Below, one piece after another: positions 19,378 to 27,816 of a DNA stretch of 64,000 bases; the first letter of the stretch is position 1, and the number at the start of each line of letters is the position of its first letter. The notes beneath the pieces were generated by a model that saw nothing but the letters and a program-made list of their open reading frames with translations, made no database searches and had not been told where the DNA came from. The stretch lies in assembly GCA_023701205.1 (NCBI GenBank), contig JAMPXJ010000003.1, positions 124,001-188,000 of the forward strand, written 5' to 3'. Made by a program: the position numbers and the translations under genes. Origin of the DNA: Oligoflexia bacterium (lineage in GTDB: Bacteria; Bdellovibrionota; UBA1018).

Positions 19378-20869
19378 GCTCGTGCTCACGCCGGGCTGGG
19401 CACTCATCGGGCTCGGGCTGCTTGCGGCTCCGTGCGCGCAGGCCCGTTTCACCCTGACCGCGGTTCGTGCCGATGAAACCGAGCTGGGGATCCTTGCCTC
19501 GAACTCGCGCGCGTACTTCGCGGCCGCGGGCGGCGCGGGGACGGACTTTTTCCTGGATTCCTCGGACGGCTCTGTGCCCGCCTCGCCGTTGGATCTAACC
19601 CAGATCCACGACAGTGATCCCGGCCACTCGCATCTGATGAGATTCAAGATCAACTCGAACAAGGTCGTCACTCCGGGAGCCGGCGAGATCGCCGTGCTTT
19701 TTGTGACGACGACCGGAAACGTCACCACCAGCCCCGCGGCGCGCCTCGTACCGATCGCCACTGTCGGGAGTACCGACGAAAGCTGCGCCAATACGAGCCA
19801 ATGTCTGGGCGAGACGACCTTGAGCGTGGGCTCGACCTTCCGCTTCGCCGTGCGGTATTCTCAGAACGCGGATATCTACATTGGAATTTATCCACGGGAC
19901 GTCTGCCGTGCATACTACGCCGATGCCGCTGGGAGTCTCGTCACGGGGCAGACGACCTATCCGATCGGTACCGGCGGCGGCAGCGCGGATGGCTGCACCG
20001 TTTCGTCCGGTCCCGCGGTCATTCCGGATCTGATGACGGCCTCTACCTCAAGACCGATGCAGCTCTCTTTCTGGATCGGGACCATGACCGAGGCAAATTA
20101 CGCGAGCCTGCCTGCGCTGCCGACGGGCACGGCCGATGCGGTGCTCAGTATTCACTTTCCTACGCGACCGACTGCGATGAGCTGTCCGGCCTCGCCGATG
20201 ACGGATGTTTATTTTCCGGGCGATTCCAGCATTCTCCTGAATGCGACCGCGTTTGCCAATGTCAATTCCAGCGCCTTTCCGCCGCGGACTCATTTGATCG
20301 TCAACGCGAACAAGGGAAGCGATCCACCGCTGGATCTGACCTACGGTTCGAGCGCGATCGTACAGAAGGTGGGTTTCGGTGGCGCCGAGCTGATCAACGG
20401 CTTCGAAAACAAGACCAGCAATGTTGACACTACTCATGACTATAATTTAGGTTTCATGGTCCGTGATCAGGCCGGCTGGGTGGCGACCACGGGAAGCTGT
20501 TACCTGCGGGGCGTGCAGACTTCTCCCGTGCTCGGGCTTTTGAACAAGAGCAGCTGCTTCATCGCGACCGGCGCTTTCGGCTCGATGGAAGCAGAGCCCG
20601 TGGCGATGCTCCGGGCTTTTCGGGATCGCATGCTTCTGCCTAATGCTCCCGGCCGGGCTTTCGTGCAATGGTATTACCGCTGGTCTCCGCGCGCGGGCGA
20701 ATGGCTGATGGCGCATCCGGAGTACCGACCGCCGGTACTGCTTCTGCTGACACCCTTGGAGCTGCTCGCCTGGCTCTTTTTGAACCCGGGTTGGCTCGCA
20801 CTCTGGATTTTTATCAATATCGTCGGGCTCGTTCTCCTGATTCGCAAGGAGGGCTGGCGTGCGCGCTAG
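19334..20869 (+). CDS. Secreted surface protein with CFI-box C-terminal motif
   Basis: A 511-residue protein with a signal peptide ending near CAQARF, a Ser/Thr/Gly-rich beta-type extracytoplasmic region of about 370 residues with paired cysteines, then SSCFIATGAFGSMEAEPV near residue 412. The pattern continues LRAFRDRMLL, GRAFVQWYYRWSP and a final hydrophobic helix plus Arg tail. That CFIAT-YGS...LRxFRD...GRxFVxxYYxxSP arrangement is the CFI-box C-terminal sorting-like motif seen in delta-proteobacteria. The family's sorting function is inferred, not proven. The ATG at 19334, nine bases after AGGAAGGGAG, overlaps the asd end by 44 bases. Confidence 0.75.
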   Translation: MPFRSGKYSSKAFAKLVLTPGWALIGLGLLAAPCAQARFTLTAVRADETELGILASNSRAYFAAAGGAGTDFFLDSSDGSVPASPLDLTQIHDSDPGHSHLMRFKINSNKVVTPGAGEIAVLFVTTTGNVTTSPAARLVPIATVGSTDESCANTSQCLGETTLSVGSTFRFAVRYSQNADIYIGIYPRDVCRAYYADAAGSLVTGQTTYPIGTGGGSADGCTVSSGPAVIPDLMTASTSRPMQLSFWIGTMTEANYASLPALPTGTADAVLSIHFPTRPTAMSCPASPMTDVYFPGDSSILLNATAFANVNSSAFPPRTHLIVNANKGSDPPLDLTYGSSAIVQKVGFGGAELINGFENKTSNVDTTHDYNLGFMVRDQAGWVATTGSCYLRGVQTSPVLGLLNKSSCFIATGAFGSMEAEPVAMLRAFRDRMLLPNAPGRAFVQWYYRWSPRAGEWLMAHPEYRPPVLLLLTPLELLAWLFLNPGWLALWIFINIVGLVLLIRKEGWRAR

Positions 20870-21845
20870 ACCGGCCGCATTGCTTGGAGCCATGAGCTTT
20901 CTGGGCCTGACTGCGGCGTTCGCGGCGGAGCAGGGCGGGACCTCGGCTCAGCCTTACATCGACAGCATCCGCTCGGAGCTTCCCGAGGAATCAGCGCGCC
21001 CGTCGCTTGAAGAGGAGCGGCGCAGACTGCGAGAAGAGAAGCCCGAGGAAGGCAGCTACATCGAAAAGCTCAAGAGCGAGGATCCCGAGAGCTTCAAGAA
21101 ACCGGAAAACGAAGGCACATACCTCGAAGAGAAGCGCCGCAATCTCGACCCCAAGGAGTCGGGGGGCGCCATCCAGGCGCTTCACGAGGGGCGCTCGGAG
21201 CTCAAGCCGCGCTTCGAAGGAGAGATCCACCACGCTTTCGGCTTCCGAATCGGGGCCACGGCCGATCGCAGCTTGAGTGGCGATGCTGTTGCACGAAGCT
21301 TCGAGAGCGTCTACGGGAGCGGGTTTGCGCCGGACCTCACGCTGTTTTATGAGTATCAGCCCTTCCGAAGCGAGTGGGCCGGGAATATCGGGCTTTACGG
21401 AAGTCTGGGGGCCTCTTATTTCAGCGGCAAAGGAGCGTTCCAGTACCTGCCGAAGAAGGCCTGGGACGGGATGAACTTTCCAGAGGAAGCCCGGACCGGA
21501 TTCAAGTTCTTTATCGTGCCGGTTTCTCTCGGGTTGGATTATCGCTTCAACCTCTTCCATTTCATCCGGCCCTACGTGATCGCCGCACCGACCGCGATCG
21601 CTTATTTCGAGACACGAAGTGACGAAGTAGAGGGACATCGGGGGTATTCCAAAGCCTTGTTCATGGCAGGGGGGGCATCGATCCTCCTGGATTGGATCAG
21701 CTCCGATGGTGCCTGGGACCAGTATACGAGCAACAATGTCCGCCACACCTATTTGACCGTGGAATACAGTCGCTATGACACGATCGCGGGGGACCTGGAT
21801 TTTTCGATTTCAGGCCTGAGTGCGGGCATCCTGTTCGAGTACTGA
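20859..21845 (+). CDS. Outer-membrane beta-barrel protein with charged N-terminal region
   Basis: A 328-residue protein starting at a GTG that overlaps the previous gene by 11 bases. It has a signal peptide (ending near AAFAAEQ), a highly charged Glu/Lys/Arg-rich stretch with loosely repeated 'EEGSYIEKLKSEDPESFKKPENEGTY'-like units split by Pro (about residues 30-105), and then alternating strands ending in LSAGILFEY. The barrel-like half and terminal Tyr suggest insertion in the outer membrane. The charged stretch probably spans the periplasm. Family unknown. The tight coupling with the CFI-box protein suggests a shared surface role. Confidence 0.7.
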   Translation: MRARPAALLGAMSFLGLTAAFAAEQGGTSAQPYIDSIRSELPEESARPSLEEERRRLREEKPEEGSYIEKLKSEDPESFKKPENEGTYLEEKRRNLDPKESGGAIQALHEGRSELKPRFEGEIHHAFGFRIGATADRSLSGDAVARSFESVYGSGFAPDLTLFYEYQPFRSEWAGNIGLYGSLGASYFSGKGAFQYLPKKAWDGMNFPEEARTGFKFFIVPVSLGLDYRFNLFHFIRPYVIAAPTAIAYFETRSDEVEGHRGYSKALFMAGGASILLDWISSDGAWDQYTSNNVRHTYLTVEYSRYDTIAGDLDFSISGLSAGILFEY

Positions 21846-21846
21846 C

Positions 21847-22677
21847 GTGTTCAAATACGCCGCGCTTGTTTCATATAAGGGTACCCAATACTGCGGCTGG
21901 CAGAAGCAGAAGGGCTCGGCCGCGAACGGCGCGCCCAGCATCCAGGAGACCTTCGAGACCGCGCTCGGGCGGATGACCTCAGAAGAGCTTTCAGTTGTGG
22001 GCAGTGGCCGGACCGATGCTGGGGTCAATGCCGCGGGCCAGGTTGTTCATTTCATCCTCAAGCGCAAGGCTTGGGATCCGCGAATCCTGCAGCGGGGGCT
22101 CAATTCCCTGCTGCCCATCGATATCCGCGTCCTGGAGGTCCGGCCCGTGGCGCTGGAATTCCATTCCCAAAAGAGCGCCGTGCGGAAGCAATATAGCTAC
22201 TATTTTCAGCAGGGGCCCTGCGCCTTGCCCGCGCTGGAGCCCTACTCCTGGTGGATCCAAAAGCGCCTCGATCTCGAGGCGATGCAACGGGCGTTGGATC
22301 ATCTGGTCGGGGAGCATGATTTCAAGCCCTTTCAGTCCTCCGGGAGTAAGCCGGGGCCGACCGTCCGGAGGATTCTGGAGGCGGAGGTCAGCTTTGAGCG
22401 GGTGTCTTTTCCCGCCTATCAGGTGGGGTCTTTGGGTGCAGCGCGCGAAGGAATCGGGCTGGTGCGGGTCCGCCTCATCGGGACGGGTTTCCTCAAGCAG
22501 ATGGTCCGGGGGATCGCCGGGACCCTTCTTCAGGTGGGGGAGGGGCGGAGGGCTTCTGCCTGTATCCGGGAGATCCTTGAAACCCGGGATCGCACAGCAG
22601 TCGGGCCCACGGCCCCGGGGCGGGCGCTTTGGCTGGAGCGGGTCTGGTATCCCGAGCATTTCGAGCTCAACTGGTGA
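21847..22677 (+). CDS. truA: tRNA pseudouridine synthase A (positions 38-40)
   Basis: About 276 residues. ALVSYKGTQYCGWQKQ at the start, GSGRTDAGVNAAGQVVHF with the catalytic Asp, a LNSLLPIDIRVLEV strand, and GTGFLKQMVRGIAGTLLQVGEG are the TruA signatures. It isomerises uridines 38-40 in the anticodon stem-loop. The start is the GTG at 21847, just after the preceding stop; the frame runs on upstream but only as a shadow. It ends the long core cluster before tig. Confidence 0.96.
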   Translation: MFKYAALVSYKGTQYCGWQKQKGSAANGAPSIQETFETALGRMTSEELSVVGSGRTDAGVNAAGQVVHFILKRKAWDPRILQRGLNSLLPIDIRVLEVRPVALEFHSQKSAVRKQYSYYFQQGPCALPALEPYSWWIQKRLDLEAMQRALDHLVGEHDFKPFQSSGSKPGPTVRRILEAEVSFERVSFPAYQVGSLGAAREGIGLVRVRLIGTGFLKQMVRGIAGTLLQVGEGRRASACIREILETRDRTAVGPTAPGRALWLERVWYPEHFELNW

Positions 22678-22734
22678 TGGGATTGCCAGCCAAAGGTTGA
22701 CTTTCAGGGCCGGGTTCACTAGAAACGGTCCTCT

Positions 22735-24096
22735 ATGGAATTGACCGTAAAAGTTGAAGAAACCTCGAGTATTGTCCGCAAACTGACCATCAAGGTGCCC
22801 GCCAAGACGGTGTCCAATCGCTTTGAAAAGGGACTGCGCGAAGTACAGCGCACCGCGAAGCTCAAGGGCTTTCGCCCTGGGAATGCGCCGATGGCCGTTA
22901 TCCGGCAATACTACGGCGATGATGTCCGTCACCGGCTCTATCACTCGCTCATCGACGAGTCGTTCCAGGAAGCCGTTCGCGAAAACAAGCTGATGACGGT
23001 CGGGCGCCCGATGGTCGAAAGCCCCGAGCATCAGCATGGCGAGGGCGAACATGATCATGCCGTGAGCGAAGACAAGGATTTCGTCTACACCGCCACTGTC
23101 GAGGTCATGCCTGAGATCGAAGTCAAAGGTTATACCGGCATTCCTCTCAAGAAAGACAAGGTCGAGGTCACCGACGAGGATATTAACAAGGTTGTCGACG
23201 GTCTGCGTGATTCGCAAGCGCAGCTCAACCCGGTGAGCAGCGGGCTTGTGGGCGCTGACGGGAAGGCTTCCTCTCGTCCCGTGAAGAAAGGCGACTATGC
23301 CGACATCAACTTCTCGGGCGGACTGGTGACCGACACGGGCATCGACGAGAAGCCGGAAATGAAGGGCAATCGCGTCGTGGAGATCGGCTCTGACAGCCTG
23401 ATCCCGGGTTTCGAGGACAATCTCGTCGGCATGCGTAGCGGCGACACGAAGACCTTTCGCGTGAAGTTCCCGAAGGATTTCCCGGATGCGGAGTTCCAGG
23501 AAAGAGATGCGGAGTTCACCGTCACGATCAACGAGGTGAAGGAGAAGATCCTCCCCGAGCTGAACGATGAGTTCGCGAAGGGCATGGGCTACGAGAGCGT
23601 GGCGGACATGCGGGAAAAAGCCAAAGGCTACCTGATGAAGGAGCGTACCGGCGAGGCGGATCGCAAGATCCGCAGCGAGCTGGTTCAGGCGCTCATCGAT
23701 AAGACTCCGTTTGACGTGCCGAAGTCGCTCGTCGAGGCCCAGACGCGGGCGCTGGCGCAAGATTGGGCAGAGGAGCTCAAGCGCCAGAGCGTGAGCGAAC
23801 AGGCCATTCAGCAGGCGATCATGGCCGAGCTGGAAAATATCAGGAAGCGCGCCGAGAACCAGGTTCGTGCAAGCCTGATCCTCGAGGCCGTGGCGAAGAA
23901 AGAAAGCATCGAAGTGAAGCCTGAGGAATTTGAGGCCGAACTGCTCAAGACCGCCGAGTCAATGCGGGTGGATGCCGAGCAGCTCAAGGAGTTCTACGCC
24001 AAGAATCCTGGCAGGAAGGAAGACTTCCTGTTCCGCTTGAGGCAGGAGAGCGTGCTCAAGTTCCTTTTGGACAAGGCCAAGATCAAGTCGGCCTGA
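22735..24096 (+). CDS. tig: Trigger factor chaperone
   Basis: A 453-residue ribosome-bound chaperone. The N-terminal ribosome-binding domain has LKGFRPGNAPMAVI (GFRxGxxP). A central FKBP-type domain (about 175-265) includes KKGDYADINFSG and GFEDNLVGMRSGDTK. The helical C-terminal domain runs from about 270. A short His/Glu-rich insert (HQHGEGEHDHA, about residues 99-109) sits at the edge of the N-domain and is unusual; it could bind metal. tig is often beside clpP/clpX, which are not here. Its 3' end overlaps a convergent PilZ gene by about 100 bases. Confidence 0.96.
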   Translation: MELTVKVEETSSIVRKLTIKVPAKTVSNRFEKGLREVQRTAKLKGFRPGNAPMAVIRQYYGDDVRHRLYHSLIDESFQEAVRENKLMTVGRPMVESPEHQHGEGEHDHAVSEDKDFVYTATVEVMPEIEVKGYTGIPLKKDKVEVTDEDINKVVDGLRDSQAQLNPVSSGLVGADGKASSRPVKKGDYADINFSGGLVTDTGIDEKPEMKGNRVVEIGSDSLIPGFEDNLVGMRSGDTKTFRVKFPKDFPDAEFQERDAEFTVTINEVKEKILPELNDEFAKGMGYESVADMREKAKGYLMKERTGEADRKIRSELVQALIDKTPFDVPKSLVEAQTRALAQDWAEELKRQSVSEQAIQQAIMAELENIRKRAENQVRASLILEAVAKKESIEVKPEEFEAELLKTAESMRVDAEQLKEFYAKNPGRKEDFLFRLRQESVLKFLLDKAKIKSA

Positions 24097-24410
24097 TCCT
24101 GCGACAAGCGGGAAGGATGGGTGAACTGGATACCGTGACGGAAGAGGGTGAGTTCCTCGCCGTTAACGACTTCCAGCGCGTGCTCCTTGCGGACTACGCG
24201 ACCGATCAGGGCTGGGCTGAGGTTCGAGAACTCGTCCACGAGCAGGATGCGTATCCAGCGGCGGTTCTCGATCGCGTCCGTGCTTTGCAGCAGGCAGCCG
24301 CTGGCCGAGAGGTCTGTCACGAATCCCGACTTTTTCCCTGTTCCGTAGGTGTAAAAGTCCCAGCTGGCCCTGCTGAAAAAGGCAAATCGCTCGTCTCTGC
24401 GTGTTTCCAT
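23994..24410 (-). CDS. PilZ-domain protein
   Basis: A 138-residue protein consisting of one PilZ-like domain. ETRRDERFAFF at the start supplies the Arg-rich c-di-GMP-binding segment, and VTDLSASGCLLQS matches the DxSxxG element. RVVRKEHALEVV and GIQFTHPS follow the usual strand order. PilZ proteins bind c-di-GMP and act as effectors in motility or envelope control. The last 34 codons lie antisense to the end of tig, so the two convergent genes overlap by about 103 bases. The start at 24410 fits the domain boundary. Confidence 0.8.
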   Translation of the reverse strand: METRRDERFAFFSRASWDFYTYGTGKKSGFVTDLSASGCLLQSTDAIENRRWIRILLVDEFSNLSPALIGRVVRKEHALEVVNGEELTLFRHGIQFTHPSRLSQDQADLILALSKRNLSTLSCLKRNRKSSFLPGFLA

Positions 24411-24547
24411 TGGCTCCCCCGCGGCGCCGAGTAAGCATGCCCTGTGCCATCATCGGGGCCGGCCTCCCGCGTTTATAGCCATGGGGGAGAGGCTCGAACG
24501 GCAGGCGCTCACGGAAAGGATTGCACCCAATTGCAGGGAGCAATTGC

Positions 24548-25588
24548 TCAGGCGTTCTGGATTTCCACCTTTTGGGTGGCGAGCTTTATCCCGTTCTGAT
24601 GAAGCGCTTCGACGACCGCGGTCACCACTTTATCGGCGATCACCAGTTGCGCTCCGAAGTCCGTCAGCGAATAGATGACCTTGAAGCTGATCCAGGATTC
24701 GGTGGTCTCAGCCGCGAGGATCAAGGTTCGGTCCTTGCTTACCCCCGGGACGCTGCGCGCGGCTTGCAACATGATTTCCTTGGCTTTCGCGATCGAAACA
24801 TCGAACGGAAGCCGGAAAACCTGGCTTCGGAAAATCGGACGTACCCGCGCGGCATAGTTGGTGATGTGGGACTGCGCCATGACCCGGTTGGGGACCGTGA
24901 TGGACTCGTCGCCTATCCCGTAGAGAACGGTGGCCCGCCAGGAGATCTCCTGAACCTGTCCGAGCCAGCGCTGACCGGGGTTCTGGATTTCTATCCAATC
25001 ACCGATCTCGTAAGGCTTGTCGATCTGAAGCGCCACGCCGGCAAACAGGTTGCCGAGCGTATCCTGAAGCGCCAGGCCCAGGACCACGGAAAAGATAGCC
25101 GAGGTCGCGAGCAGCGGCGCAAGTCGCACGTTGAAGATATCGGTGATCAGCCAGCCAGCCAGGAAAACCGTGAGCAACAGGGTGCACAGGTTCACGAGCA
25201 GCAAGGGCACGGCGACCTTCATGTGGCTCAGGAAAAGGTACTCAAATACCAGGATTCGGGAGACTTTCACGAAGATCAAGGCGCCCTGAACCAGCGTGAT
25301 CAGCCCAAGATACGAGGTAAGTCGGAGCAAAGCGGGATTCGTGTCGGCGATCTGGGAGACGCCCCAGTACGCCGCCGCGTAGATCGTGCCGAAAAGCAGG
25401 TGATATCCCAGGTTCCTGAATTGCTGAGTGAGATTGCGATGGCGCTCCGGAGAGGTGTCGCGCAGGAGTAGCTTGTAAACAAGCCAGGAGCCTAGCGCGA
25501 GGCCGACGACGACCAGAGCCGCCTCCAGCTGCACGAGGGCCTGGACCCGTTCCAACGGAATCAATGACTGGGAAAGCTTGGGATTCAC
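24548..25588 (-). CDS. MscS-family mechanosensitive channel
   Basis: A 346-residue protein with four or five N-terminal membrane spans. The pore-lining helix and MscS signature are ATSAIFSVVLGLALQDTLGNLFAGVALQIDKPYEIGDWIEI, followed by TVLYGIGDESITVPNRVMA and a C-terminal alpha/beta vestibule domain. Channels of this type open under membrane tension and release solutes during osmotic downshift. It is larger than E. coli MscS (286 residues) because of extra N-terminal helices. It is transcribed away from the DUF1460 gene. Confidence 0.9.
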   Translation of the reverse strand: MNPKLSQSLIPLERVQALVQLEAALVVVGLALGSWLVYKLLLRDTSPERHRNLTQQFRNLGYHLLFGTIYAAAYWGVSQIADTNPALLRLTSYLGLITLVQGALIFVKVSRILVFEYLFLSHMKVAVPLLLVNLCTLLLTVFLAGWLITDIFNVRLAPLLATSAIFSVVLGLALQDTLGNLFAGVALQIDKPYEIGDWIEIQNPGQRWLGQVQEISWRATVLYGIGDESITVPNRVMAQSHITNYAARVRPIFRSQVFRLPFDVSIAKAKEIMLQAARSVPGVSKDRTLILAAETTESWISFKVIYSLTDFGAQLVIADKVVTAVVEALHQNGIKLATQKVEIQNA

Positions 25589-25675
25589 GATTGCTTATCG
25601 GAAGACAGAATGGGGATTTGAGTTCTTTAGTTGCGCCTAGTCGATGCCGATACGTGGGGGTCAGGGGGCGAACTC

Positions 25676-26842
25676 ATGAAAAAAGGCGCGACAAAGTCGG
25701 ATCTCGCATCATCAAGGGGCACCAGTGTCCGAAAGGCCGGGTCGCCATCAAAGCGCAAGCGCGAGCCCGCGTCCCCTCGGAAACGCGCGCGAAAAACAAA
25801 AGACATGAAAAAAACCGCCATGAAGCCCGCGGGCACCTCCGCGCGCCGCTCGAGCGGCAAGAGGGGGGCCACTGTCTGGACACGCCTTCAGCCGATGCTT
25901 TGGGTTTCGGCAATCGTCTCAGGGGTCTTCGGTCTCGGCGTCGCGCTGTGGCACTCGCAAAAAGCGATCGAGGTGCCGCCGCCGGTGCAGGAGGTCTCCC
26001 GGGTGTCCCTCCCTCCCTTCCCGCCCTCGGCGCCGTCTCTGGAGAATAAGCCCATATCAGAGCCCTTTTTTGCGGTAGCCGAGGGCATGGCGCTTCCGGC
26101 ACGCATCGCCCATTGGGGTGAATTTCTCCGAGCGAAGGCGGACGCCCCCAAGCTTCTGGCGGGCCTTGGAAAGGCGCCGGCGATCGCGGACTCGGCGCCG
26201 CTGATTCCCTCAAAGTTCGATTGCACGACTTTTGTCGAGACGGTCTCCGCGCTCTCGCGAAGCCGAAATAGCGAGGAATTCTTCCGCAATCTGCTGGCAA
26301 TCCGGTATCGGGAGGGCTCGCCCACCTACGAAGCGCGCAATCATTTCCCCGAGGCGGACTGGATTCCCAATAACGAAAAAGCCGGGATTCTCCGCGACGT
26401 GACGGCGAGCCTGGGCGGCGCCTGGCAGCTCGAGGTACGCCAGGAGCGCAAGACGATCGATCGGGCGCGCTGGCTCGCCGAGCAGCTACGACGCGGAGGC
26501 GTCACTCGCGCGTTGGCCTCGGAGGCGGAGCGGAAATGGGCGGCGCCCGTCGAGGTTGCGGTGCCGTACCTTTCTATCAGCGCGATGGAAAAAGCGCTCG
26601 ACCGCATTCCTGAAGGCGCGATCCTGAACTTCGTGCGGAGCGCGCGCTCCGGAAGCCCTGTGCTCATCACGCATCAAGGCTTCATCGTGCGCGAAGGCGG
26701 CGTCACCTATCTGCAGCACGCGAGCACGCATGGCAAGATCGCCAAGGTTCCCCTTCGCGAGTATCTGGCCGAGCGTGAGCGCGACACGCGCGCGAAAGGC
26801 TGGCCGATTCTCGGCGTAAATCTCAATCTGTTGAACAGCTGA
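25676..26842 (+). CDS. Membrane-anchored DUF1460 (amidase-like) enzyme with histone-like basic tail
   Basis: About 388 residues from the ATG at 25676, which follows a GGGGGCG ribosome-binding site. The C-terminal part is a DUF1460 domain: FDCTTFVETVSAL with the likely catalytic Cys near residue 183, EARNHFPEADWIPNN with the conserved His near 223, and a second-half ITHQGFIVREGG. This NlpC/P60-like family includes N-acetylmuramoyl-L-alanine amidases. It is preceded by one membrane helix (about 75-92) and an N-terminal tail of about 74 residues packed with Lys, Arg, Ser and Pro, like histone H1 tails. The topology puts the tail in the cytoplasm and the enzyme in the periplasm. It converges on parB. 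Confidence 0.8.
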   Translation: MKKGATKSDLASSRGTSVRKAGSPSKRKREPASPRKRARKTKDMKKTAMKPAGTSARRSSGKRGATVWTRLQPMLWVSAIVSGVFGLGVALWHSQKAIEVPPPVQEVSRVSLPPFPPSAPSLENKPISEPFFAVAEGMALPARIAHWGEFLRAKADAPKLLAGLGKAPAIADSAPLIPSKFDCTTFVETVSALSRSRNSEEFFRNLLAIRYREGSPTYEARNHFPEADWIPNNEKAGILRDVTASLGGAWQLEVRQERKTIDRARWLAEQLRRGGVTRALASEAERKWAAPVEVAVPYLSISAMEKALDRIPEGAILNFVRSARSGSPVLITHQGFIVREGGVTYLQHASTHGKIAKVPLREYLAERERDTRAKGWPILGVNLNLLNS

Positions 26843-26860
26843 GCCTGGATGGCCCTCAGC

Positions 26861-27775
26861 TCAGGGCGAGGTGAGGCGGTCCTCGATCTGCTCGAGCAGT
26901 TTCTTGATCGAATCGGCATAAGCCTGGAGCTTTGCGGTTCCCTCACCGGCCTTCCATTTGAACACCGGAACGTTAAGGGATTTGTTATCGAAAGAATATG
27001 TAAACGGCTTGAGCTCCTTGGCTTTCTTTTCCTCGGTACTCGCGACTGGTTTGCGCGCGGCCTCGGCCTGGGCGAGGAGCTCCTCCTTGCCGGCCGCTTC
27101 CGTGATTTTCGTGAGGTGCTGTTCCACGGGCGTGGTGAGCAGGTCGCGCAGGAGTGCGCGGTTCTTGATCCCGCGAAGCATGAGCTCCTGCTTCGTGGTT
27201 TCCGGAAGTTTGGTGAAGCCGATGCACTCGGTGATACGCGACTTGGGCTTGCCGAATGACTTCGCGATCGAATCGTGGCTGGTGTAGGCCTGGGCCTCGA
27301 GGAGCGAGAGGTAGCCCTCGCCTTCCTCGATCGGATGGAGATCGACGCGGTCGAGGTTTTCGCGGAGCGCGATCTCATGCGTGGCCTTGTCATCGGTCGA
27401 AAGGACGCGGGCGGGGATTCGGTCCTGCCCCGCGCGCTTGGCTGCGCGCAGGCGGCGTTCGCCCGCGATCACCTTATAGCGATCGCCATCCTGGACCACC
27501 AGGATGGGCTGGAGTACCCCGTGTTCCTTGATGGAGTGCGCGAGCGCTTCGATCTCGCTGTCGTCGAAGTGGACGCGTACCTGAAGTTCGGAAGCGTCGA
27601 CCTTCTCCGTCGGGATGAAGTTGACCAGGATCGTGGTCTGATTCTTCAGGTGGGTATGGGTGGTGCCGGCGGTCGTGCGAGCCGTGGAATAGAGCTGCTT
27701 CAGGTAGCCGCTTCCCTGACGGGTCTTGATTTTGGATGCGGGTTCGTCTTTTTTCGTGTCTTCCGTGATCGCCAT
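26861..27775 (-). CDS. parB: ParB/RepB/Spo0J-family centromere-binding protein
   Basis: A 304-residue ParB. The N-terminal CTPase/nuclease-like domain contains VRVHFDDSEIEALAHSIKEHGVLQPILV and VIAGERRLRAAKRAG (GERRxRA box), then ENLDRVDLHPIEEGEGY. A helix-turn-helix region (SIAKSFGKPKSRITECIGFTKLP) follows, and a C-terminal dimer region. ParB binds parS, spreads as a CTP clamp and stimulates ParA. It is 41 bases behind parA. Five palindromes in and upstream of parA are the likely binding sites. Its ribosome-binding site is GGAGATT. Confidence 0.93.
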   Translation of the reverse strand: MAITEDTKKDEPASKIKTRQGSGYLKQLYSTARTTAGTTHTHLKNQTTILVNFIPTEKVDASELQVRVHFDDSEIEALAHSIKEHGVLQPILVVQDGDRYKVIAGERRLRAAKRAGQDRIPARVLSTDDKATHEIALRENLDRVDLHPIEEGEGYLSLLEAQAYTSHDSIAKSFGKPKSRITECIGFTKLPETTKQELMLRGIKNRALLRDLLTTPVEQHLTKITEAAGKEELLAQAEAARKPVASTEEKKAKELKPFTYSFDNKSLNVPVFKWKAGEGTAKLQAYADSIKKLLEQIEDRLTSP

Positions 27776-27816
27776 GATTGGAATCTCCGTTCAGTCCTGG
27801 ATAAAAGTAAACAATA

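Noticed and set aside
21991..23760. 589-codon minus-strand frame opposite truA and tig
   Set aside because: Shadow frame; truA and tig on the plus strand have unmistakable family motifs.
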